A DNA stretch of 30,872 bases, from the NCBI GenBank assembly GCA_012800515.1, contig JAAZJE010000040.1:1-30872 (forward strand), given 5' to 3'. Positions 23,946 to 30,872 of the stretch are shown piece by piece. Below the pieces are notes generated by a model. It saw only the letters and a program-made list of their open reading frames with translations, did not search any database and was not told where the DNA came from. The position numbers were made by a program, and so were the translations under genes. The DNA comes from Clostridiaceae bacterium. GTDB taxonomy: Bacteria; Bacillota; Clostridia; Saccharofermentanales; Fastidiosipilaceae. Within the stretch, counting starts at the first letter, position 1. Each line of letters begins with the position of its first letter.

Positions 23946-26402
23946 ATGAGCGAACAAAACGATATTGATATGAACACATTGGATTTGGCAACGATCCGCA
24001 GCTTGGATCAGGCACACTACCTGCCGGTCTTCGGAGCGCGCCAGGGAATTTGTCTGACCCGCGGCGCAGGCGTCTGGGTCTACGATACGGACGGCAATAA
24101 GTACCTCGACATGCTCGGCGGCATTGCCGTCAACGTGCTGGGGCACGCCAATCCCGAACTGGTTGCGGCGATCGCCGACCAGGCCGGGAAGCTGATCCAC
24201 TGTTCCAATCTTTACTTTAACCAACCACAGACTCTGCTGGCGGCGGAGCTGGCCGAGCTAAGCGGTCTGCCGCGGGTCTTTTTCGTCAACAGCGGCGCCG
24301 AGGCCAACGAAACCGCCTTCAAACTCGCCCGCGCTTACTTCTATGCCCAGGGTAAACCGCGGCGCAAATTCATCTCGGCGCGGAACAGCTTCCACGGCCG
24401 CACTTTGGCGACCACCGCCGCGACCGGCCAGGCCAAGTACGGCACACCTTTCGCCCCCCTGCCGGAGGGCTTCATACACGTGACATACAACGACAGCGCG
24501 GCACTGACCGCCGCCTGCGACACGGACACCGCCGCCATCATTCTCGAATTGATCCAGGGTGAGAGCGGCATCAATCCGGCGACCGAAGAGTTCATTGCCA
24601 CGGCTAAAGAATGTTGCGAAAAATACGGCATTCTCCTGATTATCGACGAGATTCAGACCGGCATGTTCCGCACCGGCCGCTTCCTGTGCAAGGATTACTA
24701 TGACGTTAAGCCCGATATCGTCACCATGGCCAAAGGCTTGGCCGGCGGTGTGCCGATCGGCGCCGCGCTCTGCAGCGAAGCCGTGGCCGCGGCTATGTCG
24801 CCCGGCCTGCACGGCACCACTTTCGGCGGCAATCCGCTCGCCTGCGCGGCGGCTTTGCGTACTATCGAGATCTGCCGTCGCGACGGGCTGGCTCAGGCGG
24901 CCGCCGACGCCGGACGGTATATTCGCGTACTGCTGACCCAGCCGAAATTCAAGCCCGCCGTGGTTGAAGTGCGGGGACGCGGCCTGATGCTCGGCATCGG
25001 TCTGGCGGAAGGCTATGCGGCCGCCGACGTAGCCGTCGCGCTCAGAAATCGCGGTGTCCTGGTCAACGCCATCGGCAGTTCAACCATACGTATTCTGCCG
25101 CCGCTGATTCTGCAACCCGCCGATATCGAGTTCTTCATCGACCGCCTGGCTGAGGCGCTGACCGAATGCGCGCCCGATCCCGAACCCGTCGACGAACCCG
25201 CCGTCGGATCCGAGCCCGAATCTGACATCACATCCGAAGCCTCTATCGGGTCGGACACGGTTCCCGCGAACGAATCCGAATCGGAAAGCCCGGCCGAGTC
25301 CGCATCCTATACAAATTCCGCCGCCGCCCGACCCGCGGACTGCGCAAAGACCTCCGCGCCCGCGCCCGATCCACGCGATCTGTTTCAGCCAGTTACGCAT
25401 AACGAGATGGGGCATCTTCTCCACTTTCTTGATTTGAACGATCTTCCGCCCGATGAGCTGGCGAATATGATCCGCCTGGCGGAAATTCTCAAAAACAAGC
25501 GCCGCCGCGGCAGTGAGGAGCCCCTACTGGCCGGCAAAACCCTCGCCATGATTTTCACCAAGGCCTCCACCCGCACCCGCGTCTCCTTCGAGTCCGGAAT
25601 GTTCCAACTGGGCGGCAGCGCCTTCTTCCTCAGCGACCGCGATATTCAGATGGGCCGCGGCGAGACGATTTCCGACACGGCCAATGTCCTTTCGCGCCTG
25701 GTTGACGCTATTCTCATCCGCACTTTCTCACATGCCGAGCCGCTGGAGCTCGCCGTCCGCGGTCAGGTTCCGGTCATTAACGGCCTAACCGACCTGCAAC
25801 ATCCGACGCAAATCATCGCCGATCTGCTCACAATCAAAGAGCACCTCGGTCGACTACGGGATTTCAAACTCGCTTGGTTCGGCGATACCAATAACGTCGC
25901 CAACAGCCTAATACAAGCGGCGAAACTGCCCGGAATTGAAATCTGCCTCGCCGTGCCGGAAGGCGCACGTTGCGATGAGCGTTGTTGGGAGCAGGCTCAG
26001 GTCTGGGCCGAAAAGAGCGGCAGTAAATTGAGCTACACTTCCGATCCTTACGAAGCTGCCCGTGACGCCCACGTCTTCTATACCGACACATGGGTGAGTA
26101 TGGGTCAGGAAGCCGAGCAGGAGGCACGCGTTAAGCGCTTTGCCGACTATCAGGTCAACGAGACTCTCATGGCATTGGGTAGCCCCGAGGCAATTTTCCT
26201 GCATTGTCTGCCCGCCTATCGCGGTTTCGAGGTCAGCGCCGAAGTCATCGACGGCTCCCAGTCGGTCGTTTTCGACCAAGCAGAGAACCGTCTCCACGCA
26301 CATAAGGCTATTCTGGTCAGCCTATTGGCACCCGAAGCAGCCGGAAGTTTATTCCATATTAATAACGGGGATAACGCGGCACACGGGAAGAAATACCGGT
26401 AG
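23946..26402 (+). CDS. argD-argF: Fused acetylornithine aminotransferase - ornithine carbamoyltransferase
   Basis: One 818-residue frame encodes two enzymes. Residues ~15-408 are a class III aminotransferase: NSGAEANETAFKLAR (115-129), SFHGRTLATT, DEIQTG (234-239) and the PLP-binding Lys263 in TMAKGLAGG. Residues ~409-483 are an acidic Ser/Pro/Glu/Ala linker. Residues ~484-796 are a carbamoyltransferase: STRTR (541-545), HPTQ (619-622), DTWVSMG (714-720, the ornithine-site loop) and HCLPAYRG (753-760). All core motifs of both enzymes are present. AAAGGT precedes ATG 23946, and no ribosome site is seen before the second domain. Free-standing argD and argF are the norm, so the fusion is unusual. 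The last 44 nt overlap the convergent alr gene. Confidence 0.95.
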   Translation: MSEQNDIDMNTLDLATIRSLDQAHYLPVFGARQGICLTRGAGVWVYDTDGNKYLDMLGGIAVNVLGHANPELVAAIADQAGKLIHCSNLYFNQPQTLLAAELAELSGLPRVFFVNSGAEANETAFKLARAYFYAQGKPRRKFISARNSFHGRTLATTAATGQAKYGTPFAPLPEGFIHVTYNDSAALTAACDTDTAAIILELIQGESGINPATEEFIATAKECCEKYGILLIIDEIQTGMFRTGRFLCKDYYDVKPDIVTMAKGLAGGVPIGAALCSEAVAAAMSPGLHGTTFGGNPLACAAALRTIEICRRDGLAQAAADAGRYIRVLLTQPKFKPAVVEVRGRGLMLGIGLAEGYAAADVAVALRNRGVLVNAIGSSTIRILPPLILQPADIEFFIDRLAEALTECAPDPEPVDEPAVGSEPESDITSEASIGSDTVPANESESESPAESASYTNSAAARPADCAKTSAPAPDPRDLFQPVTHNEMGHLLHFLDLNDLPPDELANMIRLAEILKNKRRRGSEEPLLAGKTLAMIFTKASTRTRVSFESGMFQLGGSAFFLSDRDIQMGRGETISDTANVLSRLVDAILIRTFSHAEPLELAVRGQVPVINGLTDLQHPTQIIADLLTIKEHLGRLRDFKLAWFGDTNNVANSLIQAAKLPGIEICLAVPEGARCDERCWEQAQVWAEKSGSKLSYTSDPYEAARDAHVFYTDTWVSMGQEAEQEARVKRFADYQVNETLMALGSPEAIFLHCLPAYRGFEVSAEVIDGSQSVVFDQAENRLHAHKAILVSLLAPEAAGSLFHINNGDNAAHGKKYR

Positions 26403-27531
26403 TGATCTCATGACTGATTGTTCCGCACCATTCCGCCAATGTCTCGGCGGGCAGTCCGTCACCGAGCAGTGTGATAATTTTCGGGTCCGGGTCGGCCAAC
26501 AATTGCTCAGCGCTCAGACCCTTCTGTTTTTGGTAGGGAGTTAAATCGAAAAGACAGGAATCCATGCAAATCGTGCCGATTTGCGGAACCGGACAGCCGT
26601 CAATTATTCCGTACGCCCGCCCGGATAAAATTCGTCGATATCCGTCGGCGTAACCGATCGCGGCTACGGCCGCAACCATCGGCTCGGTAACCGTAAAACG
26701 TCCGCCGTAGCTGACGCGATCTCCGGGATGGAGCAGGCGCTTGCGAATCAGCTGTGCTTTGACGGCCAGCACCGGTCGCAGTTCGGCGTCAATCGGCAAA
26801 TCCCGACAATTATCCAAATGCAGGCCGTACATCACGGCACCGCAACGCACCATATCGGCATGATACTCCGGCCAGCGCATCAGCGCAGCGCCGGCGGCGG
26901 CATGTACAACCAACTCGCGCCCCGACGCCGCTTTTAACCGCGCCACAAAATCCATAAAGCGGGCAAACTGTGCGGCAGTCTCCGTCTGCTCCGGAAAATC
27001 GGCATAGGCGAAGTGGGTATATATTCCACTCAGGCGTGTTCCCGGCAACTCACACAAGGCGACCCATTCTTCTACTGCCCGCGGATCTGCCGGATTGATC
27101 CCCAGACGGTGCATACCGCTGTCGACTTTCAGGTGTACATCGACTGTACAGCCCCTTTCCGTCGCCGTTGCGCTTAAAAGGCGCATTTGTTCCGGCTGAT
27201 CAACCGTCAGAATGCACCCTATCTCGAGAGCATCCGCCAAGGTCGCATCCGGAAGCGGGCTGACAATCAAAATCGGCGCGTCTATCCCCGCTGTACGCAA
27301 CTCCAAGGCTTCATCAAATCTCACCACACCCAGCGCATCCGTCCCGGCGGCAAGCGCCCGCTCGGCGCAAATTACCGCACCGTGACCGTAGGCATTGGCC
27401 TTTATCATCGCCATGAATTTACAACCCGGACGCATTACGGCGCGCAGAGCACGTATATTGTGCTCCAAGGCATTCAGATCTACCTCCGCCCACACGCGTT
27501 CCCGATCCGGTTTACCGACTCGTTCAAACAT
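26359..27531 (-). CDS. alr: Alanine racemase
   Basis: Alr interconverts L- and D-alanine for peptidoglycan precursors, using PLP. The 390-residue product shows the fold-type III signature FMAMIKANAYGHG with the PLP Lys44, the DSGMHRLGI segment, THFAYAD, and the second-domain catalytic Tyr275 in RVSYGGRFT. GYADGYRR and QIGTICMDSCLFDL are also typical, as is the ending HEITTGISSRVPR. AGGAGG precedes the ATG at 27531, 11 nt after the nnr stop. Its 3' end overlaps the argD-argF coding region on the other strand by 44 nt with no terminator visible between them. Confidence 0.97.
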   Translation of the reverse strand: MFERVGKPDRERVWAEVDLNALEHNIRALRAVMRPGCKFMAMIKANAYGHGAVICAERALAAGTDALGVVRFDEALELRTAGIDAPILIVSPLPDATLADALEIGCILTVDQPEQMRLLSATATERGCTVDVHLKVDSGMHRLGINPADPRAVEEWVALCELPGTRLSGIYTHFAYADFPEQTETAAQFARFMDFVARLKAASGRELVVHAAAGAALMRWPEYHADMVRCGAVMYGLHLDNCRDLPIDAELRPVLAVKAQLIRKRLLHPGDRVSYGGRFTVTEPMVAAVAAIGYADGYRRILSGRAYGIIDGCPVPQIGTICMDSCLFDLTPYQKQKGLSAEQLLADPDPKIITLLGDGLPAETLAEWCGTISHEITTGISSRVPRYPRY

Positions 27532-27542
27532 TCAAATTCCTC

Positions 27543-29159
27543 CTACTCCCAACCACCCCGCAAAAAGCTCTCTCCGAGCCGGGCAATCAGCAGCTCGGGC
27601 GTCACTCCGTGTGTACCGGAGTTCTCGACCAGTTCATCAGCCGCCAGACCGTGAAAATACACGCCCGCCAGCGAAGCCGTTTTCGGATCTACTCCCTGCG
27701 CCAACAGCCCGCCGATTAAGCCGGTCAGCACATCGCCGCTCCCCGCCCGCGCCAGTCCGGGATTCCCGGATGAATTGATATAGATTTTCACCCGATCCTT
27801 GAGCGGCACGGCGGTCACGGTACGCGCGCCTTTCAGAACGGTAATGGCTCCGGAGGCCTCGGCCAAACGCCGGGCAAAACGGATTCGATCCGGCGGCGCT
27901 GAAACGCCGGGCGCGAAGACCCGGAACAGGCGCGCCGCCTCGCCGGGATGCGGCGTGAGTATAACCGGCGGCAGGTCATCAATCAGGCGTCTTTTTGCCG
28001 CGCCGGCGAATTTTATCGCCGTGGCCACATTCTTGCTGATTATGTTCAGACCGTCGGCGTCGATTATCAGCGGTAAATCGGTCTCCAGCAAATCATAAAT
28101 CACCGCGGCATATTCCGGATTGTCGCCCCAGCCGGGACCCAGAGCAATCACGTCAACGCGTTGCGCCAGCTCCGCCGCCCGCTGCCGCAATTCAGCCACG
28201 GTATTCCAGGCATAAAACAGCGCGGACGGAACCGCTTTCAGGCAGGCCGGCACAATTGCCGCCGGTACCAGCATGTGGACATAGCCCGCGCCGGCGTGTT
28301 GCGCTCCCCGCGCCGCCAGGCAAGCCGCCCCGGGCATCTCCGGAGCGCCGGCAATCAGACCCAAGCGCCCCTGCGCGCCTTTATGCGTATCCGCGGCGGG
28401 AACATGCCGCCGTCGGTAAATATATTCCCGATCCACCAGTGTCGGAGCCGCGTCGAAATCCTCATTCTCACGCAAGAGCCTTTCCGTCACGACGGCGGGA
28501 ATATCCAAGTCGGAAACCTGAATCTCCCCCGCGGCGGCAAAGCCCGGCGCATCGATAATCCCGGTCTTCGGCCGGACAAAGCTTACCGTCAAATCGGCAC
28601 GGACATACAACTGCCCGACCGCCCCGCCGTCCGCATTCAGACCGGAAGGCAAATCGCAGGCAACAACATAGGCTCTGTATTCGGCGCGAGCGCGATTAAT
28701 CGCCTCAATGGCGGAATGGCAAACCGAACTTAGAGGCCGCCGGGAATCGAAGCCGGTGCCCAACAAAGCATCAATAATCAGTCCAGGACCGGGCACATAA
28801 TCCGCAATCGGGCGCAAAGACAGGCCGAGTACCTGCGCAATTCGCGCGTTCGCCTGCGCGGACGGCGGCATGGAATACCGCTCACTAAACAGACGCTCGT
28901 CGGCGTAATACACCCGCACCGAGTAGCGCCCGGCGGCCAAAACACGCGCCGCGACCAGTCCGTCACCACCGTTATTTCCCCCGCCGACAAAGATCGCTAT
29001 CGGGATCTGCGCCAATTCCGGGCGCCGTTCCGCAACCTCCGTTACCGCCCGCGCCAGAGCGCGCCCCGCCGCCTCCATCAGCAGCAGTTCCGGGATCCCC
29101 AGCCGCTCTTCCGCCAGCCGATCAAATAATTTCTGTTCTTCCCGTCCGAAGGTCAGCAT
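27543..29159 (-). CDS. nnr: Bifunctional NAD(P)H-hydrate epimerase / ADP-dependent dehydratase
   Basis: Nnr repairs hydrated NAD(P)H: the N-terminal YjeF domain (1-~225) epimerises NAD(P)HX and the C-terminal ribokinase-like domain (~255-538) dehydrates the S-form using ADP. Visible marks are FVGGGNNGGDGLVAARVL (58-75), IIDALLGTGFDSR, CDLPSGLNADGG, ALGPGWGD, DADGLNIISK, LTPHPGEAARLF and ARAGSGDVLTGLIGGLLAQG with the catalytic Asp476. Length (538) is slightly above the usual ~500. A GGGAG site precedes ATG 29159. The nnr-alr order is common in Firmicutes, often near acpS. Confidence 0.96.
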   Translation of the reverse strand: MLTFGREEQKLFDRLAEERLGIPELLLMEAAGRALARAVTEVAERRPELAQIPIAIFVGGGNNGGDGLVAARVLAAGRYSVRVYYADERLFSERYSMPPSAQANARIAQVLGLSLRPIADYVPGPGLIIDALLGTGFDSRRPLSSVCHSAIEAINRARAEYRAYVVACDLPSGLNADGGAVGQLYVRADLTVSFVRPKTGIIDAPGFAAAGEIQVSDLDIPAVVTERLLRENEDFDAAPTLVDREYIYRRRHVPAADTHKGAQGRLGLIAGAPEMPGAACLAARGAQHAGAGYVHMLVPAAIVPACLKAVPSALFYAWNTVAELRQRAAELAQRVDVIALGPGWGDNPEYAAVIYDLLETDLPLIIDADGLNIISKNVATAIKFAGAAKRRLIDDLPPVILTPHPGEAARLFRVFAPGVSAPPDRIRFARRLAEASGAITVLKGARTVTAVPLKDRVKIYINSSGNPGLARAGSGDVLTGLIGGLLAQGVDPKTASLAGVYFHGLAADELVENSGTHGVTPELLIARLGESFLRGGWE

Positions 29160-29174
29160 TCTCCCGCTCCCATC

Positions 29175-30248
29175 CTAGCGGTACCGCTCGTATGACGGAT
29201 CCACCGCGATCAATTCATCCAAAGTGTCAATTTCCGTTACGGAACTAGGCACGAGCGGACGCACCCGAACCGCATAATTATCCTTCACCTCGCGCAACGG
29301 CGCCTCATCCCAAAAAAGACTGCGTCCACCCGGCGCGGCATAAATCTGCGGCAAATCCTCCCGTAAACGCAGCCCGGCAGCCGCATCCCAATAACTGATT
29401 CCGACCATTTGCCAGACATTCTCTCCGCCGATGCTGACCCGTTCGATGAGCCGCTCTTCATCTGTGTAGAAACACCAGTCGTCGGACTCAGCCAGGAAAA
29501 AACCGAGATAATTATTCTCACGCTCATATTTACGTAAAACGCAACTGTTGTTAATCAACAAATCTGCCTCCGCCACATAGGCCGACTGCAACCATTCGGA
29601 GGCATAAAGCGGACTGGAAATATTGCCCGAATCGGCAAAATCGGGGTTTCGCAGCAGCACAATCTCCGGAGTGTCGTACTTGCGCCGATAATCCCGGACA
29701 AAGTCCTCAAATTGCTCCCACATATAACCGCAAACCAGTACCGCCCGTTCGATCTCAGCCTCACGCGCCGCTCTCAATAGGCTGTCCAGGAAACTGACTC
29801 CGTTCACACTCACCAAGGGCTTCGGTATCTCCAGCGTCAGGGGTAACATCCTAACACCCTTCCCCGCCGCCATAATAACTAGTGAATGTACCCGGTAGTT
29901 CTCCAGCGCCTGCAACGCCTCCTCCCGCAGAAATTTTTCCTGCGGCAAATCTACGCCTAATGCATTTTTGCCCTCAGAATTTTCGTCCGACGAGTTCTGT
30001 GCGCCGCCGGTCTCTCCTTCCCGAAGCATTTCGCTTTCAACAATCAGCCGCCGCGCCGCCAAAGCGCGCCCGGCCGCTCTAATCTGCGGATCGGCAAAAT
30101 CGACGCGTCCCTCGCAAAGCTCGGTCGCTTCATCCGGGCAGCTCAGACCGCGATCCAAGCGCTCCAGCGCGACCAGCAAATCAAATTCCGTCTCACCCAA
30201 TTCGGCGATCGTCCGCTCCGTCACGTCTCCGTACTCATCAGTCATCAT
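29175..30248 (-). CDS. Winged-helix / nucleotidyltransferase fusion, probable phosphonate or choline-type cytidylyltransferase
   Basis: The C-terminal ~240 residues form a nucleotidyltransferase: LVIMAAGKGVRMLPLTLEIP followed by KPLVSVNG (about 125-150), LVCGYMWEQFEDF, and SGNISSPLYASEWLQ, a pattern typical of LicC-like CTP:phosphocholine cytidylyltransferases. The N-terminal ~115 residues resemble the degenerate winged-helix domain that precedes LicC-like enzymes in Firmicutes (TEFDLLVALERL, LREEALQALENYRVHSLVIM), with a ~25-residue acidic/Asn-rich insertion. The gene follows PEP mutase by about 45 nt. Phosphonate cytidylyltransferases (PntC) often neighbour PEP mutase, so the substrate is more likely 2-aminoethylphosphonate or a related phosphonate than phosphocholine; this is inference. 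Start ATG 30248 follows AAGGA; ATG 30245 is also possible. Confidence 0.82.
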   Translation of the reverse strand: MMTDEYGDVTERTIAELGETEFDLLVALERLDRGLSCPDEATELCEGRVDFADPQIRAAGRALAARRLIVESEMLREGETGGAQNSSDENSEGKNALGVDLPQEKFLREEALQALENYRVHSLVIMAAGKGVRMLPLTLEIPKPLVSVNGVSFLDSLLRAAREAEIERAVLVCGYMWEQFEDFVRDYRRKYDTPEIVLLRNPDFADSGNISSPLYASEWLQSAYVAEADLLINNSCVLRKYERENNYLGFFLAESDDWCFYTDEERLIERVSIGGENVWQMVGISYWDAAAGLRLREDLPQIYAAPGGRSLFWDEAPLREVKDNYAVRVRPLVPSSVTEIDTLDELIAVDPSYERYR

Positions 30249-30294
30249 CACAATTCCTTTATATCAACTCAACTATTTCAGCTATACATGTCGG

Positions 30295-30872
30295 CTATAT
30301 CAGTAAATCAATCAGTGAGATTATCTCTTTTATCGACATCAGGCGCTTATCCGTCTCGTAGGCACGGTGGTTCTGCAAAATCTCCTGCGCTGTCCGCTCC
30401 ATCGCCGGGAAAGCGCTGCGCGTCAGCTGATTCGCGTAAATCGCCACGTTGATGCCGTTGGCCGCCAACTCTTCCTCGGTCGTCCGGTTATAGGTCGTCG
30501 GCACCACGACAATCGGCAGTTTCTGATTATAAGCGCGGTATTCCCGACAGAAGGCGAAGATCTCATCCGGATCCGGACGCCGCGAATGAATCATGATTCC
30601 GTCCACCCCGGCCTCCGTATAGGCAATCGCCCGCGCCAGAGCATCCTCCATTCCCTTCTCGAGAATCAGGCTCTCGATCCGGGCGATGATCATGAACTCA
30701 TCCGTCAGGAGAGCTTCCTTACCGGCACGAATCTTGGCGCAGAAATTTTCAATCGTATCCTGGGTCTGAGCGATTTCGGTTCCGAACAGAGAATTCTTCT
30801 TCAGCCCCGTCTTATCCTCAACGATCACCGCCGAAACTCCCATGCGCTCCAGAGTGCGCACATTGTAGACGA
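30295..30872 (-). CDS. pepM: Phosphoenolpyruvate mutase, partial (5' end outside window)
   Basis: PEP mutase makes the C-P bond of phosphonates by converting PEP to phosphonopyruvate. About 190 C-terminal residues are visible; the frame is open to the right edge, so the start and roughly the first third are missing. The family signature EDKxxxKxNS is seen as VEDKTGLKKNS, which separates PEP mutase from isocitrate-lyase relatives. IARIESLILEKGMEDALARA, GVDGIMIHSR and VVVPTTYN are also typical. The visible ATG and GTG codons near the edge are internal. Expected companions (phosphonopyruvate decarboxylase, aminotransferase) would lie outside the window. Confidence 0.9.
   Translation of the reverse strand, partial: VYNVRTLERMGVSAVIVEDKTGLKKNSLFGTEIAQTQDTIENFCAKIRAGKEALLTDEFMIIARIESLILEKGMEDALARAIAYTEAGVDGIMIHSRRPDPDEIFAFCREYRAYNQKLPIVVVPTTYNRTTEEELAANGINVAIYANQLTRSAFPAMERTAQEILQNHRAYETDKRLMSIKEIISLIDLLI

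Noticed and set aside
22348..24015. Long open frame of 555 codons on the minus strand
   Set aside because: It lies opposite argC and argB, both complete with active-site motifs and ribosome sites. It shows no recognisable domain and is a by-product of GC-rich codon use.
25170..25394. Assembly artefact as a cause of the argD-argF fusion
   Set aside because: The linker stays open in one frame for 75 codons, with composition suited to a flexible linker, and no start site or stop remnant lies before the second domain. It cannot be excluded completely without reads.

Overview
The window looks like a chromosomal segment of a GC-moderate (estimated by eye at a little over 50 % G+C) Gram-positive bacterium, most likely a member of the Clostridia. 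Pointers are the gene order of the S10 ribosomal operon, strong AGGAGG-type Shine-Dalgarno sites, a PdaA-type deacetylase, lipoproteins and exported enzymes with Thr/Pro linkers, an MsmX/UgpC-type orphan sugar ATPase, and ftsEX followed by an M23 hydrolase and an S41 protease. The genus cannot be fixed from the sequence alone. No rRNA, tRNA, CRISPR array, insertion sequence or phage gene was seen.

Layout. 1-5078 (- strand): the S10 operon in canonical order rpsJ-rplC-rplD-rplW-rplB-rpsS-rplV-rpsC-rplP (rplP cut by the window edge), preceded by a structured leader of about 320 nt with a candidate attenuator and a sigma-A-like promoter. 5150-7278 (-): a two-gene unit, a nucleotidyltransferase and a PdaA-like lipoprotein, behind a near-consensus promoter. 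7332-15513 (-): a long envelope/division unit, read as a PucR/CdaR-type regulator, ftsE, ftsX, an M23 coiled-coil hydrolase, an S41 carboxyl-terminal protease, a SAM methyltransferase and hslO. Its promoter is overlapped by a 9-bp inverted repeat that is a candidate operator. 15582-20182 (-): an MMPL/RND exporter and a large N-terminally anchored coiled-coil partner protein, with their own promoter. 20253-21538 (-): a monocistronic ugpC/msmX-type ATPase with a clear terminator. 21774-26402 (+): an arginine unit argC-argB-argD::argF, where the last gene encodes one 818-residue polypeptide containing both acetylornithine aminotransferase and ornithine carbamoyltransferase. 26359-30872 (-): alr, nnr (bifunctional NAD(P)HX repair), a winged-helix/cytidylyltransferase-type fusion and a PEP mutase cut by the right edge; the last two suggest a phosphonate pathway with nucleotidyl activation.

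How the parts fit. Two groups serve the cell envelope: FtsEX would gate the M23 hydrolase, the S41 protease would act on envelope substrates, PdaA would deacetylate peptidoglycan, and Alr would supply D-alanine. The MMPL pair probably exports a lipid or peptide. The arginine unit lacks argJ, argE, argG and argH here, so the pathway must be completed elsewhere. The most unusual items are the ArgD-ArgF fusion, the PEP mutase/nucleotidyltransferase pair, the operator-like repeat in front of the regulator-ftsEX unit, the S10 leader, and lineage-specific insertions in FtsE and L22.
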